DNA of 64,000 bases from NCBI RefSeq assembly GCF_018531375.1, contig NZ_JAHBOH010000001.1, positions 1,426,001-1,490,000 of the forward strand, given 5' to 3'. Shown piece after piece: positions 23,843-35,803 of the stretch. The position numbers were made by a program, and so were the translations under genes. The stretch comes from Cellulomonas fulva. GTDB lineage: Bacteria; Actinomycetota; Actinomycetes; Actinomycetales; Cellulomonadaceae. The number at the start of each line of letters is the position of its first letter. The stretch's first letter is position 1. The notes beneath the pieces were generated by a model. It was given only the letters and a program-made list of their open reading frames with translations, ran no database searches and had not been told where the DNA came from.

Positions 23843-24964
23843 TCAGGCGACGCGCGTGCCGCGCGGCAGGGTGCGCTGCGGGATCGACAGGCGGCGGACC
23901 GCCACGACGAAGCCGGCGACGCCGAGGAGCAGGTTCGCGGCCAGACCCCACGGCCACACGGGAGCGGTGCTCGTGACCGTCTCGTCGGACAGCTCGTCGC
24001 CGACCCAGCACTCCTGGAGGGGGTCGTCGGGGCCGTCCCGCACGGTGCGGACCGCGAAGCGGATGTAGCCCAGCAGGTCACCCTCGGTCACGGAGCTCTC
24101 GGACTCCGCGACGGACGTGCCGGAGCCGTCGGCCACCACGACGAACGGGTTGATCGCCAGCAGCCACCAGGTGCGCTCGGTGTGCGCGACGTCCCGGACC
24201 TGCTCCTCGATCGTGCAGACGGACCCGTCGTAGGTGCCGTCCCAGTCGGACGGCACGGTGTAGACGCGCGTCGTCTCGGTCGTCGTCACGGCGGGGTAGG
24301 TCACGCCGAAGAGGATGAGGCTGAGGAACGCCAGCGACGCGACGACGACGAACGTCAGCACGGTCGACCCGGCGGTCCGCGACACCAGCGCGGACAGCCC
24401 GAGGCCGATGCCGCACACCGCGATCAGCAGCGTCGCGATGAGCAGGACGACGAACAGCAACGACCACCACGGCGTGGGCCCGGCCGCGGTCGCGAACGCC
24501 AGGAACGGGATGCTCGTCACCAGGAACGCGCACGACGCGACCCAGGCGGCCAGGAGCTTGCCGAGCGCGATCTCGGCCGGCGTCAGGAGCGTGACCTGCA
24601 GCGTCGCGAGCGTCCCGGCGTTGCGGTCCCCGTTGACGGCGGCCGAGGTCAGCGTGGGGGTGACCAGGAGGCCGAGCCCGAGGACCAGGAAGGTGACGGC
24701 CGCGAACAGGACCGGCCCGCGCGGCTCGGTGCCACCGTCGTCGAGACCCAGGACCGTGGACAGCGCGCCGAACAGCAGGAGCGTGAGCGCCCCGACCACG
24801 ACGAAGTAGACGATCAGCGCGACGAGCCACCGCGTCGACCGCACGCGCTGCCGCAGCTCGAGCGCGGCGACGGTCCGGACGCCGTGCCAGGTCAGTCCCC
24901 ACCGCGCGTGACGGGGCGGCGCCGCGGGCGTGGGCGCGGTGCCGGTCTGCTCGACGACGCTCAT
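23843..24964 (-). CDS. ABC-2 type transporter permease
   Basis: 373 residues from ATG 24964, which overlaps the stop of the ATPase gene (ATGA). About six to seven hydrophobic segments are present, with the first at WLVALIVYFVVVGALTLLLF. The conserved ABC-2 features TSAAVNGDRNAGTLATLQVT and LLTPAEIALGKLLAAW correspond to the E-x-G-T-L coupling region. A large extracytoplasmic loop (about 235-330) has two Cys pairs. Together with the ATPase it forms an exporter of unknown substrate. The pair is convergent with the DUF5063 gene. Confidence 0.88.
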   Translation of the reverse strand: MSVVEQTGTAPTPAAPPRHARWGLTWHGVRTVAALELRQRVRSTRWLVALIVYFVVVGALTLLLFGALSTVLGLDDGGTEPRGPVLFAAVTFLVLGLGLLVTPTLTSAAVNGDRNAGTLATLQVTLLTPAEIALGKLLAAWVASCAFLVTSIPFLAFATAAGPTPWWSLLFVVLLIATLLIAVCGIGLGLSALVSRTAGSTVLTFVVVASLAFLSLILFGVTYPAVTTTETTRVYTVPSDWDGTYDGSVCTIEEQVRDVAHTERTWWLLAINPFVVVADGSGTSVAESESSVTEGDLLGYIRFAVRTVRDGPDDPLQECWVGDELSDETVTSTAPVWPWGLAANLLLGVAGFVVAVRRLSIPQRTLPRGTRVA

Positions 24965-25965
24965 CGCCGCTCCTCCTCGAGTGCCAGGTAGGCCCGCTCC
25001 AGCGCGCCCGCGGCGGGCGCGAGCTGGACCAGGGGGACGCCGGCGGCCACCGCGTCGCGCACGAGCCGGGCCGCGCCCGCGTCGCCGTCGACGTCGAGCA
25101 GCACGCCGCCCGGTCCGTCGGCGGGCGGTCGGTGCGGGTCGACGTCCTCGTCGGGACGCCACGTCGCGCCGACCTGCGTGAGCCACGCGCTGAGGGCCGC
25201 GTAGGAGAGCGCGCGCACGTGCCAGGTCCGACGAGCGTCCGCACCGGCTCCGACCGCGGCGACGTCCGCCGTCTGCACCGTCCGGCCCCGCGAGACGAAG
25301 ACGACGTCGTCGGACATCTCCTCGAGCTCGGACAGGATGTGGCTCGAGACCAGGACGGTCTTGCCGCGCTCCGCGAGGCTGCGCAGCAGGATCCGCAGGT
25401 CGACGCGCGACCGCGGGTCCAGGCCGGAGGCCGGCTCGTCGAGCAGCAGCACCTGCGGGTCGTGGACCAGGGCGCGGGCCAGGCCGAGCCGCTGCTTCTG
25501 GCCGCGGGAGAGGACCGACGCAGGGCGGCCGGCGTACTCGCTGAGGTGCACGGTGGCGAGGAGCTCGTCGACCCGCGCGGCGGTCCCGGCGGCCGGGAGG
25601 CGGTACGCCGCGGCGAACGTCTGCAGCACCTCGCGGACGGTCAGCGAGTCCCAGGTGCCGAACGTGTCCGGCATCCACCCGGTGACCGCGCGGGCGGCCG
25701 GACCCTCGGTCACGGGGTCGTGCCCGCCGACGGTCACGGTCCCCGCGTCCGGCACCAGCAGGCCGGCGAGCACCAGCAGCAGGGTGGTCTTGCCGGACCC
25801 GTTGGGCCCGACGAGCGCCGTGACCGCCCCGGGCCGCGCCACCAGGTCGATCCCGTCCAGCGCCTGCACGGAGCCGAACGCGCGGTGCACCCCCTGCACG
25901 ACGATGCCGCCTGACCGGGCGGCGGTCGCGACCGGCGCTGGCTGCTCCTCGGGGACGATCTCCAT
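24961..25965 (-). CDS. ABC transporter ATP-binding protein
   Basis: 334 residues. Walker A VGPNGSGKT (52-60), Q-loop region, signature LSRGQKQRL, Walker B VLLLDEPASGLDPRSR and the switch His in VLVSSHILSEL are all intact. The last 90 residues form an accessory domain after the nucleotide-binding fold (RTWHVRALSYAALSAWLTQV), as in drug- and lantibiotic-exporting ABC-2 ATPases. First gene of a two-gene operon with the permease. The promoter lies between 25966 and lysC, where the two operons diverge. Confidence 0.92.
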   Translation of the reverse strand: MEIVPEEQPAPVATAARSGGIVVQGVHRAFGSVQALDGIDLVARPGAVTALVGPNGSGKTTLLLVLAGLLVPDAGTVTVGGHDPVTEGPAARAVTGWMPDTFGTWDSLTVREVLQTFAAAYRLPAAGTAARVDELLATVHLSEYAGRPASVLSRGQKQRLGLARALVHDPQVLLLDEPASGLDPRSRVDLRILLRSLAERGKTVLVSSHILSELEEMSDDVVFVSRGRTVQTADVAAVGAGADARRTWHVRALSYAALSAWLTQVGATWRPDEDVDPHRPPADGPGGVLLDVDGDAGAARLVRDAVAAGVPLVQLAPAAGALERAYLALEEERR

Positions 25966-26106
25966 GGCCCCGAGGGTAGGGGCGCGGGCGCGCGCCGGAC
26001 GTCAGACCGGGGTATGACGTGCCGACCACATCCTGATATCGCTGGATCACGGCGCGCGGACGTGCCTACCATCCCTGCGACCACACAGGACCCGGCGGGC
26101 CGTTGA

Positions 26107-28497
<2,391 letters not shown>

Positions 28498-28518
28498 CGC
28501 CGCTGACGACACGGCGTC

Positions 28519-28538
28519 GCCCGGCCCGAGGGCCGGGC
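28519..28538 (+). terminator. Terminator after asd
   Basis: GCCCGGCCC pairs with GGGCCGGGC around a two-base loop, 22 bases after the asd stop. Confidence 0.65.
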
Positions 28539-28681
28539 GTCGCCCGGTCGGGGTCTGGACAGCCGGTGTGCGGCCCTGCCACCGTGGGGAACCGCGTCCG
28601 CGGCAGCCGCACGTCCAGGGGGCAACATCATGCGGTCTCGTCGAGTGATGACCATCACCGCGACCACGTCGGCGGGCTGAC

Positions 28682-28810
28682 GTGGTCGCGCGGGTGGGGC
28701 GGTCCTGGCGGATCGTGTGGTGGGTGCTCGGCGTCGTCCTGGCGGCGGCGGCCGCCTACGGCATCTGGCTCCTGGTCTACGTCCTGACGAGCGAGAACAC
28801 CATCGCCTGA
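28682..28810 (+). CDS. Small single-span membrane protein (42 aa), hypothetical
   Basis: GTG start; a basic N-terminus (VVARVGRSWR) is followed by one clear transmembrane segment (IVWWVLGVVLAAAAAYGIWL) and a short polar tail TSENTIA. The positive-inside charge pattern and GC-rich third positions argue for a real gene. No strong Shine-Dalgarno is visible. It sits alone between asd and the histidine kinase gene. Function unknown. Confidence 0.5.
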   Translation: MVARVGRSWRIVWWVLGVVLAAAAAYGIWLLVYVLTSENTIA

Positions 28811-28910
28811 GCCGAGTCCGAGCCCCGGCCGGGCCGGGGGATATCCCGACGGTCGGCCCGGGGGCGGGCACGGTGTCGGCCGGGTGCGCCCAGCGCCTAG
28901 CGTCGGGGGC

Positions 28911-30317
28911 ATGACCTCGACCTCCGACGACGCGCCCCGGCCGCCCGTGCCGGTGCCGCCCGGCGACCTGGCGACCACGCACCCGTCCGCGGGCGCCGAC
29001 GCCGCGACCGTGGCGCCCGCCCTCCTCGGAGGACGGGCCTTCGTGCTCGCCCCCTTCACGCCCGCGACGTGGCGCGCGGTGTCGCAAGCCGTCGTGGGCT
29101 GGGTCTGGCTGCTCGCGGCCGGCATCGTGGCGCTGACGATGATCCCGACGAGCGTGGCGCTGGTCCCGGCGCTCGGCGTCGGAGTGCCGCTGCTCGTCGG
29201 CTCGCTCGTGGTCGCCCGGTGGTTCGCCCGGGCGGAGATCGGCCGGCTGGCGCTGCAGACGGGCGCTCGCGTCCCGCCGGCGGACCCGCGTCCGGCGGCT
29301 CGGCCCGGCTGGTGGCCGGCTTTCGTCGCGCCGCTGCGGGATGCGCGCGCGTGGACGGCGACCGCCTACGCGGCGCTCGGTGCCGTGACGTCGTCGGTGG
29401 TGTTCGTGCTCGTCGTCGCGCTGGGCGGCGCCGGCCTCGCGGGCATCCTGGTCCCCGTGTACGGCGTCGGCCCGGTGCTGCACGACGCGCTCGGCTGGCC
29501 GGACGCGCTCCTGACGGCCGCGCTCGTCGTCGTCGGCGTGGTCGCGCTCTGGCTCGCCGCACTCGCCGCGCAGGGCGGCTCGCTGCTGCACGTGCGGATG
29601 GCGCGCGGGCTGCTGGGCCGCACGCGGGCGGCGGAGGAGATCGCCGCGGCGGAGCGGGCGCGGGCGCAGGCCGAGGTGCGGACGGCGCACGTCGAGGCGA
29701 CGCGGACCCAGGTGGTCGGTGCCGCCGACGACGAGCGGCGGCGGATCGAGCGCGACCTGCACGACGGCGCCCAGCAGCGGCTCGTCGCGCTCGGCGTCGA
29801 GCTGGGTGCGGCGCGCCGGCGCAGCGCCGCCGACCCCGAGGCGGCCGCGGTCGCGCTCGAGCACGCCCACCGCGAGGTGCAGGAGACGCTGGCGGAGCTG
29901 CGGGACCTGGTGCGGGGCATCCACCCCGCCGTCCTGACCGACCGCGGGCTCGACGCGGCGCTCAGCGCGCTCGCGGCGCGGACCCCGCTGCCGGTGACCG
30001 TCGACGCGCCGGACGACGACGCGCTCGCGGCGTGCGGCGCCGCCGCCCAGGCCGCCGCGTACTTCGTCGTCGCCGAGGCGCTGACCAACGTCGCCAAGCA
30101 CGCGGGTGCGACGAGCGCGCGGGTGCAGGTGCGCTGCGCGGACGGCCGGCTGCGGCTCGTCGTGCACGACGACGGGCGCGGGGGAGCCGCGGCGAGCCCG
30201 GGGAGCGGGCTCGACGGGCTGCGCAGCCGCATCGCGGCGCTGGACGGCACCTTCGACCTCGTCAGCCCCGCCGGGGCCGGCACGACCCTGACCGTGGAGG
30301 TGCCGTGCGCATCGTGA
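28911..30317 (+). CDS. Sensor histidine kinase, NarL/DesK type
   Basis: 468 residues from ATG 28911 with GGGGG upstream. The N-terminal half has five or six hydrophobic segments in two groups (about 55-105 and 145-225). A coiled linker (RAAEEIAAAERARAQAEVRT) leads to the HisKA_3 box DDERRRIERDLHDGAQQRL with the phospho-accepting His near residue 282. The HATPase_c domain has EALTNVAKHAGA (N box), DDGRG and GSGLDGLRSR (G boxes). The stop overlaps the response-regulator start by 13 bases. The stimulus is unknown; the membrane module suggests an envelope signal. Confidence 0.92.
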   Translation: MTSTSDDAPRPPVPVPPGDLATTHPSAGADAATVAPALLGGRAFVLAPFTPATWRAVSQAVVGWVWLLAAGIVALTMIPTSVALVPALGVGVPLLVGSLVVARWFARAEIGRLALQTGARVPPADPRPAARPGWWPAFVAPLRDARAWTATAYAALGAVTSSVVFVLVVALGGAGLAGILVPVYGVGPVLHDALGWPDALLTAALVVVGVVALWLAALAAQGGSLLHVRMARGLLGRTRAAEEIAAAERARAQAEVRTAHVEATRTQVVGAADDERRRIERDLHDGAQQRLVALGVELGAARRRSAADPEAAAVALEHAHREVQETLAELRDLVRGIHPAVLTDRGLDAALSALAARTPLPVTVDAPDDDALAACGAAAQAAAYFVVAEALTNVAKHAGATSARVQVRCADGRLRLVVHDDGRGGAAASPGSGLDGLRSRIAALDGTFDLVSPAGAGTTLTVEVPCAS

Positions 30318-30967
30318 TCGCCGAGGACTCGGTCCTCCTGCTGCACGGCCTGACGCGCCTGCTCACCGACGAGGGGCACGAGGTCGTCGGGTACCGCACG
30401 GCCGACGAGCTCGTGGCGGCACTGGGCGCCGACGCCACCCTCCCGGACGTCCTGGTCACCGACGTGCGGATGCCGCCCACGCACACCGACGAGGGCCTGC
30501 GCGCGGCGATCCACCTGCGCAGCCTCCACCCGCGGCTGCCCGTCCTGGTGCTGTCGCAGTACGTCGAGCAGCGGTACGCGCGCGAGCTGTTCGCGGGCGA
30601 CGTCCGCGGTCTCGGGTACGTCCTGAAGGACCGCGTGACGGACGTGGACGAGCTGCTCGGCGCCATCGACCGCGTCGCGACCGGCGGCACGGTCATCGAC
30701 CCCGAGGTCGTCGCCCAGATCATGGCGCGCTCGCGCCGCACCGGCCTCGAGCACCTGACGCCGCGCGAGCGCGAGGTCATGGCCCTCATGGCCGAGGGTC
30801 GCTCGAACTACGCGATCGCCGACCGGCTCGTCGTCGGGCTCCCCGCCGTCGAGAAGCACGTGACCTCGATCCTCACCAAGCTCGGCCTGCCGCCGGACTC
30901 CGACGACCACCGTCGCGTCCTGGCCGTGCTGCGCTGGCTCGAGCACCGACCGAACGGAGAGTCATGA
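30305..30967 (+). CDS. LuxR/NarL-family response regulator
   Basis: 220 residues from GTG 30305. Receiver domain with acidic pair E7/D8, phospho-accepting D53 (VLVTDVRMPP), Thr/Ser switch and Lys in YVLKDRV. The C-terminal LuxR-type HTH (HLTPREREVMALMAEGRSNY, AIADRLVVGLPAVEKHVTSI) binds DNA as a dimer. Partner of the upstream kinase. The overlap with the DUF4097 gene (ATGA) places all three in one operon. Confidence 0.94.
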   Translation: MRIVIAEDSVLLLHGLTRLLTDEGHEVVGYRTADELVAALGADATLPDVLVTDVRMPPTHTDEGLRAAIHLRSLHPRLPVLVLSQYVEQRYARELFAGDVRGLGYVLKDRVTDVDELLGAIDRVATGGTVIDPEVVAQIMARSRRTGLEHLTPREREVMALMAEGRSNYAIADRLVVGLPAVEKHVTSILTKLGLPPDSDDHRRVLAVLRWLEHRPNGES

Positions 30968-31878
30968 CCCTCGTCGACGCGCCGGTGACACCGGCGGCAC
31001 CGCCCCCCACGCGCTCCTCCGGCGGCCGCACGCTCGCCTGGGTGGGCGGCACGCTCGGGCTCCTCCTGATCCTGTGGGCCGCGCTCGACGTCGTGGGCCT
31101 CGTGGCCCGCCAGGAAGCCGTCGCGCAGTCCACCCACGCCGCGGCCGCGGTGGTGGAGCTCGTCGCCGACGGCGACGTGACCGTGCGCACCTCCACCGCC
31201 TCGGACGTCGCGGTCGAGCGCACCGGCCGGTGGGCGTTCGTGGCCCCCGAGTTCCGCACCGAGACGGCGGGGGACACCCTCGTCGTCGAGTACACCTGCC
31301 CGTGGCGCTACCTGTGGAGCTGCGAGGCCGACCTCGACGTCACGCTGCCGGCGGGCACGCAGCTCGTCGTGCGGACCTCGGACGGGGACGTGCGGGCGTC
31401 CGGGTCGCTGGGCGGCGCCGAGCTGCGCACCAGCAACGGGCGCGTCGAGGCCAGCGACGTCACCGGCGACCTGCAGGTGCGCTCCAGCAACGGGGACGTG
31501 GTGGTCGGTGACGTGACCGGCGCCGTGACCGCGGAGACGAGCAACGGGCGCATCGAGGTCACGGGTGCGGGCTCGCTCGAGGCGCACACGAGCAACGGCG
31601 ACGTCGACGTGCTCGACGTCGCGGGTGCCGTCGACGTCGAGTCGAGCAACGGCCGGATCGACATCGCCGACGCGCGCTCCGACATCTCGGCCGTCACGAG
31701 CAACGGCGACGTGACCGTGCGGGGCACGGGCGAGCCGGTGGCGCTGGACATCGACACCTCGAACGGTCGTCAGGAGGTCGCCGGAGCGACCGACCCGGCC
31801 GCCAGCATCCGCGTCGTCATCCGCTCGTCGAACGGTTCCGTCGCCTACCTCGGCCCGCGGGGATCCGACGAGTCCTGA
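30964..31878 (+). CDS. DUF4097 beta-strand-repeat membrane protein
   Basis: 304 residues. One transmembrane segment at about 22-45 (LAWVGGTLGLLLILWAALDV) precedes a long extracellular right-handed beta-solenoid-like domain. From about residue 155 it is built of repeats of about 20-23 residues in which SNGR and SNGD alternate (TSNGRVEASDVTGDLQVR; SSNGDVVVGDVTGAVTAE; TSNGRIEVTG). This is the DUF4097 pattern. Located in an operon with a NarL-type two-component system, as often seen for envelope-stress systems, so it may be an accessory sensor or adhesin-like effector. A strong terminator follows. Confidence 0.85.
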   Translation: MTLVDAPVTPAAPPPTRSSGGRTLAWVGGTLGLLLILWAALDVVGLVARQEAVAQSTHAAAAVVELVADGDVTVRTSTASDVAVERTGRWAFVAPEFRTETAGDTLVVEYTCPWRYLWSCEADLDVTLPAGTQLVVRTSDGDVRASGSLGGAELRTSNGRVEASDVTGDLQVRSSNGDVVVGDVTGAVTAETSNGRIEVTGAGSLEAHTSNGDVDVLDVAGAVDVESSNGRIDIADARSDISAVTSNGDVTVRGTGEPVALDIDTSNGRQEVAGATDPAASIRVVIRSSNGSVAYLGPRGSDES

Positions 31879-31921
31879 CCGCCGTCCGCGCCGACGGACG
31901 CGCACCACGCCCAGGCAAGAC

Positions 31922-31955
31922 GAAGGCCCTGGCCGGAACACCGGCCAGGGCCTTC
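31922..31955. terminator. Bidirectional terminator, 15-bp perfect stem
   Basis: GAAGGCCCTGGCCGG (31922-31936) pairs perfectly with 31941-31955 around the loop AACA. It serves the DUF4097 operon from the left and the tRNA-Pro gene from the right. Confidence 0.85.
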
Positions 31956-31960
31956 TGCTG

Positions 31961-32034
<74 letters not shown>

Positions 32035-32082
32035 TGAAGCCCGCTCAGACTACCTGACGGACCGCCGTGGGAACGAATCCGC

Positions 32083-33027
32083 TCATGCGGGCACGAGGGT
32101 GAGCAGCGTCGCCTCCGGACGGCACGCGAAGCGCACCGGCGCGTACGGCGACGTGCCCAGCCCACCGGACACGTGCAGCCACGTGGAGCCCGCGCCGCCG
32201 CTGCGGTCGGGACGGGCGCCCGGCCAGCCGTGCAGGCCCTTGGCGCGGCGGGTGTCGAGGTCGCAGTTGGTGACGAGCGCACCCCAGCCGGGCACGGCGA
32301 GCTGCCCGCCGTGGGTGTGGCCGGCGAGCACCAGGTCCGCGTCGTCCTCGAGCATGCGGTCGAGCACCCGCCGGTACGGCGCGTGCGTGACGCCCAGGTG
32401 CAGGTCGACCGGGCGGGCCGCGTCGAGGCGTGCGTCGTCCGCCCCGCCCGCGTCCGGGAACGCGTCGCGGTCCAGGTGGGCGTCGTCGGTCCCGACGAGG
32501 GAGAGCCGGCGGCCGTCGACGTCCAGGGCCCCACGGCAGTTGTCGAGGTCCACCCAGTCCGCCGAGGTGAACAGGCGCAGCAGCTCGCGCCAGGGCAGCT
32601 GGCGCGGCGGGTTGGCGTGCTGGCGGCGTGCGTCCCGCTGCAGGTACCGCGCGGGGTTCTTGGGCTGCGGCGCGATGTAGTCGTTGGAGCCCATGACGAA
32701 GGCGCCCGGGCGCGCCAGAAGAGGCTCGAGCGCCTGCGCCAGCGGACCGAGCGACCCGGGGTGCGCCCAGTTGTCGCCGGTGTCGACGACGAGGTGCGGG
32801 TCGAGCGTCGCGAGGTCACGGACCCAGGCGACCTTGTCCCGCTGGGACGGCGTCAGGTGCAGGTCCGACACGTGCAGCACCCGCAGCGGCGCGTGGCCGC
32901 CGGGCAGGACCGGGACGGTCACCTCCCGCAGGGTGTACCAGCGCGCCTCGAGCAGCGACCACGCGAGCGCGCCCGCGCCGGCCGCGACCAGCGCGCCCGC
33001 CGCGCGGGCCGGTCCGGGGACGCTCAC
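32083..33027 (-). CDS. Metallophosphoesterase (calcineurin-like)
   Basis: 314 residues. An N-terminal hydrophobic segment (about 8-26) is a membrane anchor. Metal-binding motifs in order: D55-L-H57 (VSDLHLTP), G84-D-N (VDTGDNW), GSND at 113-116, late His (GVTHAPY) and GHTHGGQ at about 236. This matches the YkuE/Rv3683-like phosphohydrolases. Its ATG overlaps the stop of the PBP gene (ATGA), and the same pair (ponA2-Rv3683) occurs in mycobacteria. Likely acts at the envelope; the substrate is unknown. Confidence 0.92.
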   Translation of the reverse strand: MSVPGPARAAGALVAAGAGALAWSLLEARWYTLREVTVPVLPGGHAPLRVLHVSDLHLTPSQRDKVAWVRDLATLDPHLVVDTGDNWAHPGSLGPLAQALEPLLARPGAFVMGSNDYIAPQPKNPARYLQRDARRQHANPPRQLPWRELLRLFTSADWVDLDNCRGALDVDGRRLSLVGTDDAHLDRDAFPDAGGADDARLDAARPVDLHLGVTHAPYRRVLDRMLEDDADLVLAGHTHGGQLAVPGWGALVTNCDLDTRRAKGLHGWPGARPDRSGGAGSTWLHVSGGLGTSPYAPVRFACRPEATLLTLVPA

Positions 33028-35540
33028 CAGCCGTTGGTGCTGCGGAAGACGTCGCTGCTCGAGTCGTCGAGCACGCTGCCGTTCCAGAACCCGTCGTCGC
33101 CGCCGGGTCCGCGGTTGCCGTCACCGTTGCCGTTGCCGTTGCCGTTGCCGTTGTCGCAGCCCGGACCCTTGCCTTCCTGGCACGGGTCCGGCGGCTCGGG
33201 GGCCGGGCCGGAGGACAGGCGCAGCGAGATCACCGAGCCCTTGACGGCGCTCCCGCTCGGGCTCTGCTCCGCCACCAGGCCCTCGGCCACGTCGGACTCG
33301 ACCCGCTCGGACGAGACGGAGACCTGGAACCCCGCGGCGTAGAGCCGCGAGCGCGCGTCGCTCTCGCTCAGGCCCACGACGTACGGCACGGAGATCTGCT
33401 TGCCGTAGATCTCGTCGGTGTCGGCCTCGGTGAAGTCGGGGTTGTCGCCGCCCTCGAGCGCGTCGTTCATGAAGCGCGCCCACGTCGGCGCCGCGATCGA
33501 CGAGCCGTACGGGCCGGACCAGTACGTGTTGCCGTTGATCGTCTGCTCGTGCATCGACTTCAGCCCGTCGGGGTAACCGACCCAGACCGCGGTCGCGAGC
33601 TTGGGGGTGTAGCCGATGAACCAGGTGTGCTCGTTGTAGGTCGTCGTTCCCGTCTTGCCCGCGGCCGCGAAGCTCGGCTTCGGGACGTTGCTCGCGGTGC
33701 CCTCCCACACGTGGCTCAGCGCGAAGTTGATGGCGTGCGCGTACTTGGCCTCGATGCCCTGGTGGCAGTCGGCGTTCGGGACCTTGAGCTTCTTGCCGTT
33801 GGCGTCGGTCACCTTGACGATCGCGACCGGCGAGCAGTAGACGCCGTTGGCGGCGAAGCCCGCGTACGCGGCGGCCATGGTCAGGGGGGCGATCGAGTCG
33901 GAACCGATCACGTTCGAGGGGCGGTAGGGCATGGTGCCCTCACCGGCCGCGCCGCCCGCGAGGTGCACGCCGAGGTCCGCCGAGCCGTCCATGATCTTGC
34001 ACAGGTCGAGCTTGCTCGCCATCGCGATGTACGCGGAGTTGACGGAGTTCTCGGTGGCCTTGAGGACGCTCATGTAGCCGCCGCTGCCCTCGGAGTTGCC
34101 GAACTTGTAGTCGCCCACGAGGTTGGTGCAGGGCGCGTTGAACTCGCTCTGCTGGTACTCCATGCGCGTGCCGTCGACGGTCTCGTTCAGCGAGTGGCCC
34201 TCACGCAGCCACTCGAGCAGCGTGAACGGCTTGAACGTCGAGCCGGGCGGGAAGCCGGAGGCGCTGCCGTACGCGTTGTCGGTGTTGAAGTTCACCGCGG
34301 TCTCGCGCGAGCCCACCTCTTGGGTGTTGTTGTAGATGCGGTTCTGGGCCATCGCCTTGACCTGCCCGGTCCCGGGCTCGACCACGACGATCGAGCTGCC
34401 CACCCCGGAGGAGTCCTTGACCGGCACACCGGCCTTGACCTCCTTGTCGGCGGCCTCCTGCATGTCCTTGTCCAGCGTGGTCCAGATGGTCAGGCCGCCC
34501 TCGAGCAGCCGCTCGCTGCGCTCCTGCGACGTCTTCCCGAAGGTCTCGTCCTTCGCGATGATCTTGGTGACGTAGTCGCAGAAGAACCCGGAGCCGGCGA
34601 CGTTCTCGTCCGCCGACATGCAGCCGAGCTGCGTCTCCTTGGGGTGGAGCGAGTTCTTGATCTTGGCGGCGCGGCCCTTCTTGTACTCGGCGTCCGTGAT
34701 GTAGCCCTGCTCGTGCATGAGCCGGAGCACGGTGTTGCGCCGCGTCTGCGACTGCTTCGGGTCCTTCAGCGGGTCCCAGCGCGACGGCGCCTGGGTGATG
34801 CCCGCGATGGTCGCCGCCTGGAGGTAGTTGAGGTCCGCGGCGGAGACGCCGAAGTACCGCTGCGCCGCCGACTCGACCCCGTAGACCGACGTGCCGAACT
34901 GCGCGATGTTGAGGTACTTCGCGAGGATCTCGTCCTTCGACATCGTCTTCTCGAGCGTGATGGCGAGCTTGGCCTCGCGCAGCTTGCGCGCCAGCCCCTC
35001 GGCACCCTCCGCGGTCCGGGCCTGCTCGATGCCCTCCGCGCGCTCCTCCGGGGTGTCCGCCTGCCGCGCGGCCTCGATGAGGACGTTCTTCACGTACTGC
35101 TGCGTCAGCGTCGACGCGCCCTCGCGGGACGTGTTGAGCGCGTTGCGCGCCGCGGCGCGCACCATGCCCATGAGGTCGATGCCCGAGTGCTCGTAGAAGC
35201 GCTTGTCCTCGGTCGCGATGACGGCGTCCTTCATCACCTGCGCGATCTTGTCGCCCGGTACCACGACGCGGTCCTGGTCGTAGAACGTCGCGAGCAGGGT
35301 GCCGTCGGAGGCGAGGATGCTCGACTTCTCCGGGAGGGGCTTCTGCTCGAGCTCGGTCGGCAGGTCGTCGAACGCCGTGATGCTCATGTCCGTCACGCCG
35401 TTCGCGACGGCCACGCCCGGCAGGACGAGGCCCGCCGCGAGCACCCCGCCGACGGCCGCGACCAGCACGAACGACAGCAGAAGGGCCAACGCCTGGAAGA
35501 CGTTGACCTGACGACCACGGGCGCGGGCAGGCTGGGGCAT
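33024..35540 (-). CDS. ponA2: Class A penicillin-binding protein (PonA2-type) with PASTA domain
   Basis: 838 residues from ATG 35540. One N-terminal transmembrane helix (about 14-40). The GT51 glycosyltransferase has E111-D112 (ATEDKRFYEHSGID), the S-T-L-T-Q-Q motif and the lipid-II-binding region. The transpeptidase has SxxK at about 435 (GSTFKPF), SxN (SVNSAY) and KTG at about 629 (GKTGTTTY). A PASTA domain (about 720-790) and an Asn-Gly repeat tail (DNGNGNGNGNGDG) end the protein. Polymerises and cross-links peptidoglycan. Gene order with the phosphoesterase and a divergent whiB matches mycobacterial ponA2/whiB4. Confidence 0.93.
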   Translation of the reverse strand: MPQPARARGRQVNVFQALALLLSFVLVAAVGGVLAAGLVLPGVAVANGVTDMSITAFDDLPTELEQKPLPEKSSILASDGTLLATFYDQDRVVVPGDKIAQVMKDAVIATEDKRFYEHSGIDLMGMVRAAARNALNTSREGASTLTQQYVKNVLIEAARQADTPEERAEGIEQARTAEGAEGLARKLREAKLAITLEKTMSKDEILAKYLNIAQFGTSVYGVESAAQRYFGVSAADLNYLQAATIAGITQAPSRWDPLKDPKQSQTRRNTVLRLMHEQGYITDAEYKKGRAAKIKNSLHPKETQLGCMSADENVAGSGFFCDYVTKIIAKDETFGKTSQERSERLLEGGLTIWTTLDKDMQEAADKEVKAGVPVKDSSGVGSSIVVVEPGTGQVKAMAQNRIYNNTQEVGSRETAVNFNTDNAYGSASGFPPGSTFKPFTLLEWLREGHSLNETVDGTRMEYQQSEFNAPCTNLVGDYKFGNSEGSGGYMSVLKATENSVNSAYIAMASKLDLCKIMDGSADLGVHLAGGAAGEGTMPYRPSNVIGSDSIAPLTMAAAYAGFAANGVYCSPVAIVKVTDANGKKLKVPNADCHQGIEAKYAHAINFALSHVWEGTASNVPKPSFAAAGKTGTTTYNEHTWFIGYTPKLATAVWVGYPDGLKSMHEQTINGNTYWSGPYGSSIAAPTWARFMNDALEGGDNPDFTEADTDEIYGKQISVPYVVGLSESDARSRLYAAGFQVSVSSERVESDVAEGLVAEQSPSGSAVKGSVISLRLSSGPAPEPPDPCQEGKGPGCDNGNGNGNGNGDGNRGPGGDDGFWNGSVLDDSSSDVFRSTNGW

Positions 35541-35803
35541 GCCGCCAGGGTAGTGGGCGCCCCTGTCACCGTCTGCGGCTCTGCGCGGGCCCGGGTCGAC
35601 CTGCACCGGACCTGCACAACGCGTCCGCAGCGCGGTCGCGGGCGCCCGACGGAGGTGCCTGACGGCGCTGGTCACGCGCGCGGGAGCGTGTCCACACCTC
35701 GGGATGACCCGAATGGAGTCTGGTCGTCGGCACCGGTCCCGCGCTATTTTCCGGGGCACCGGACGAACGCTCGTGCGCTCGTCGTCATGCCGAGGGAGGT
35801 GCG

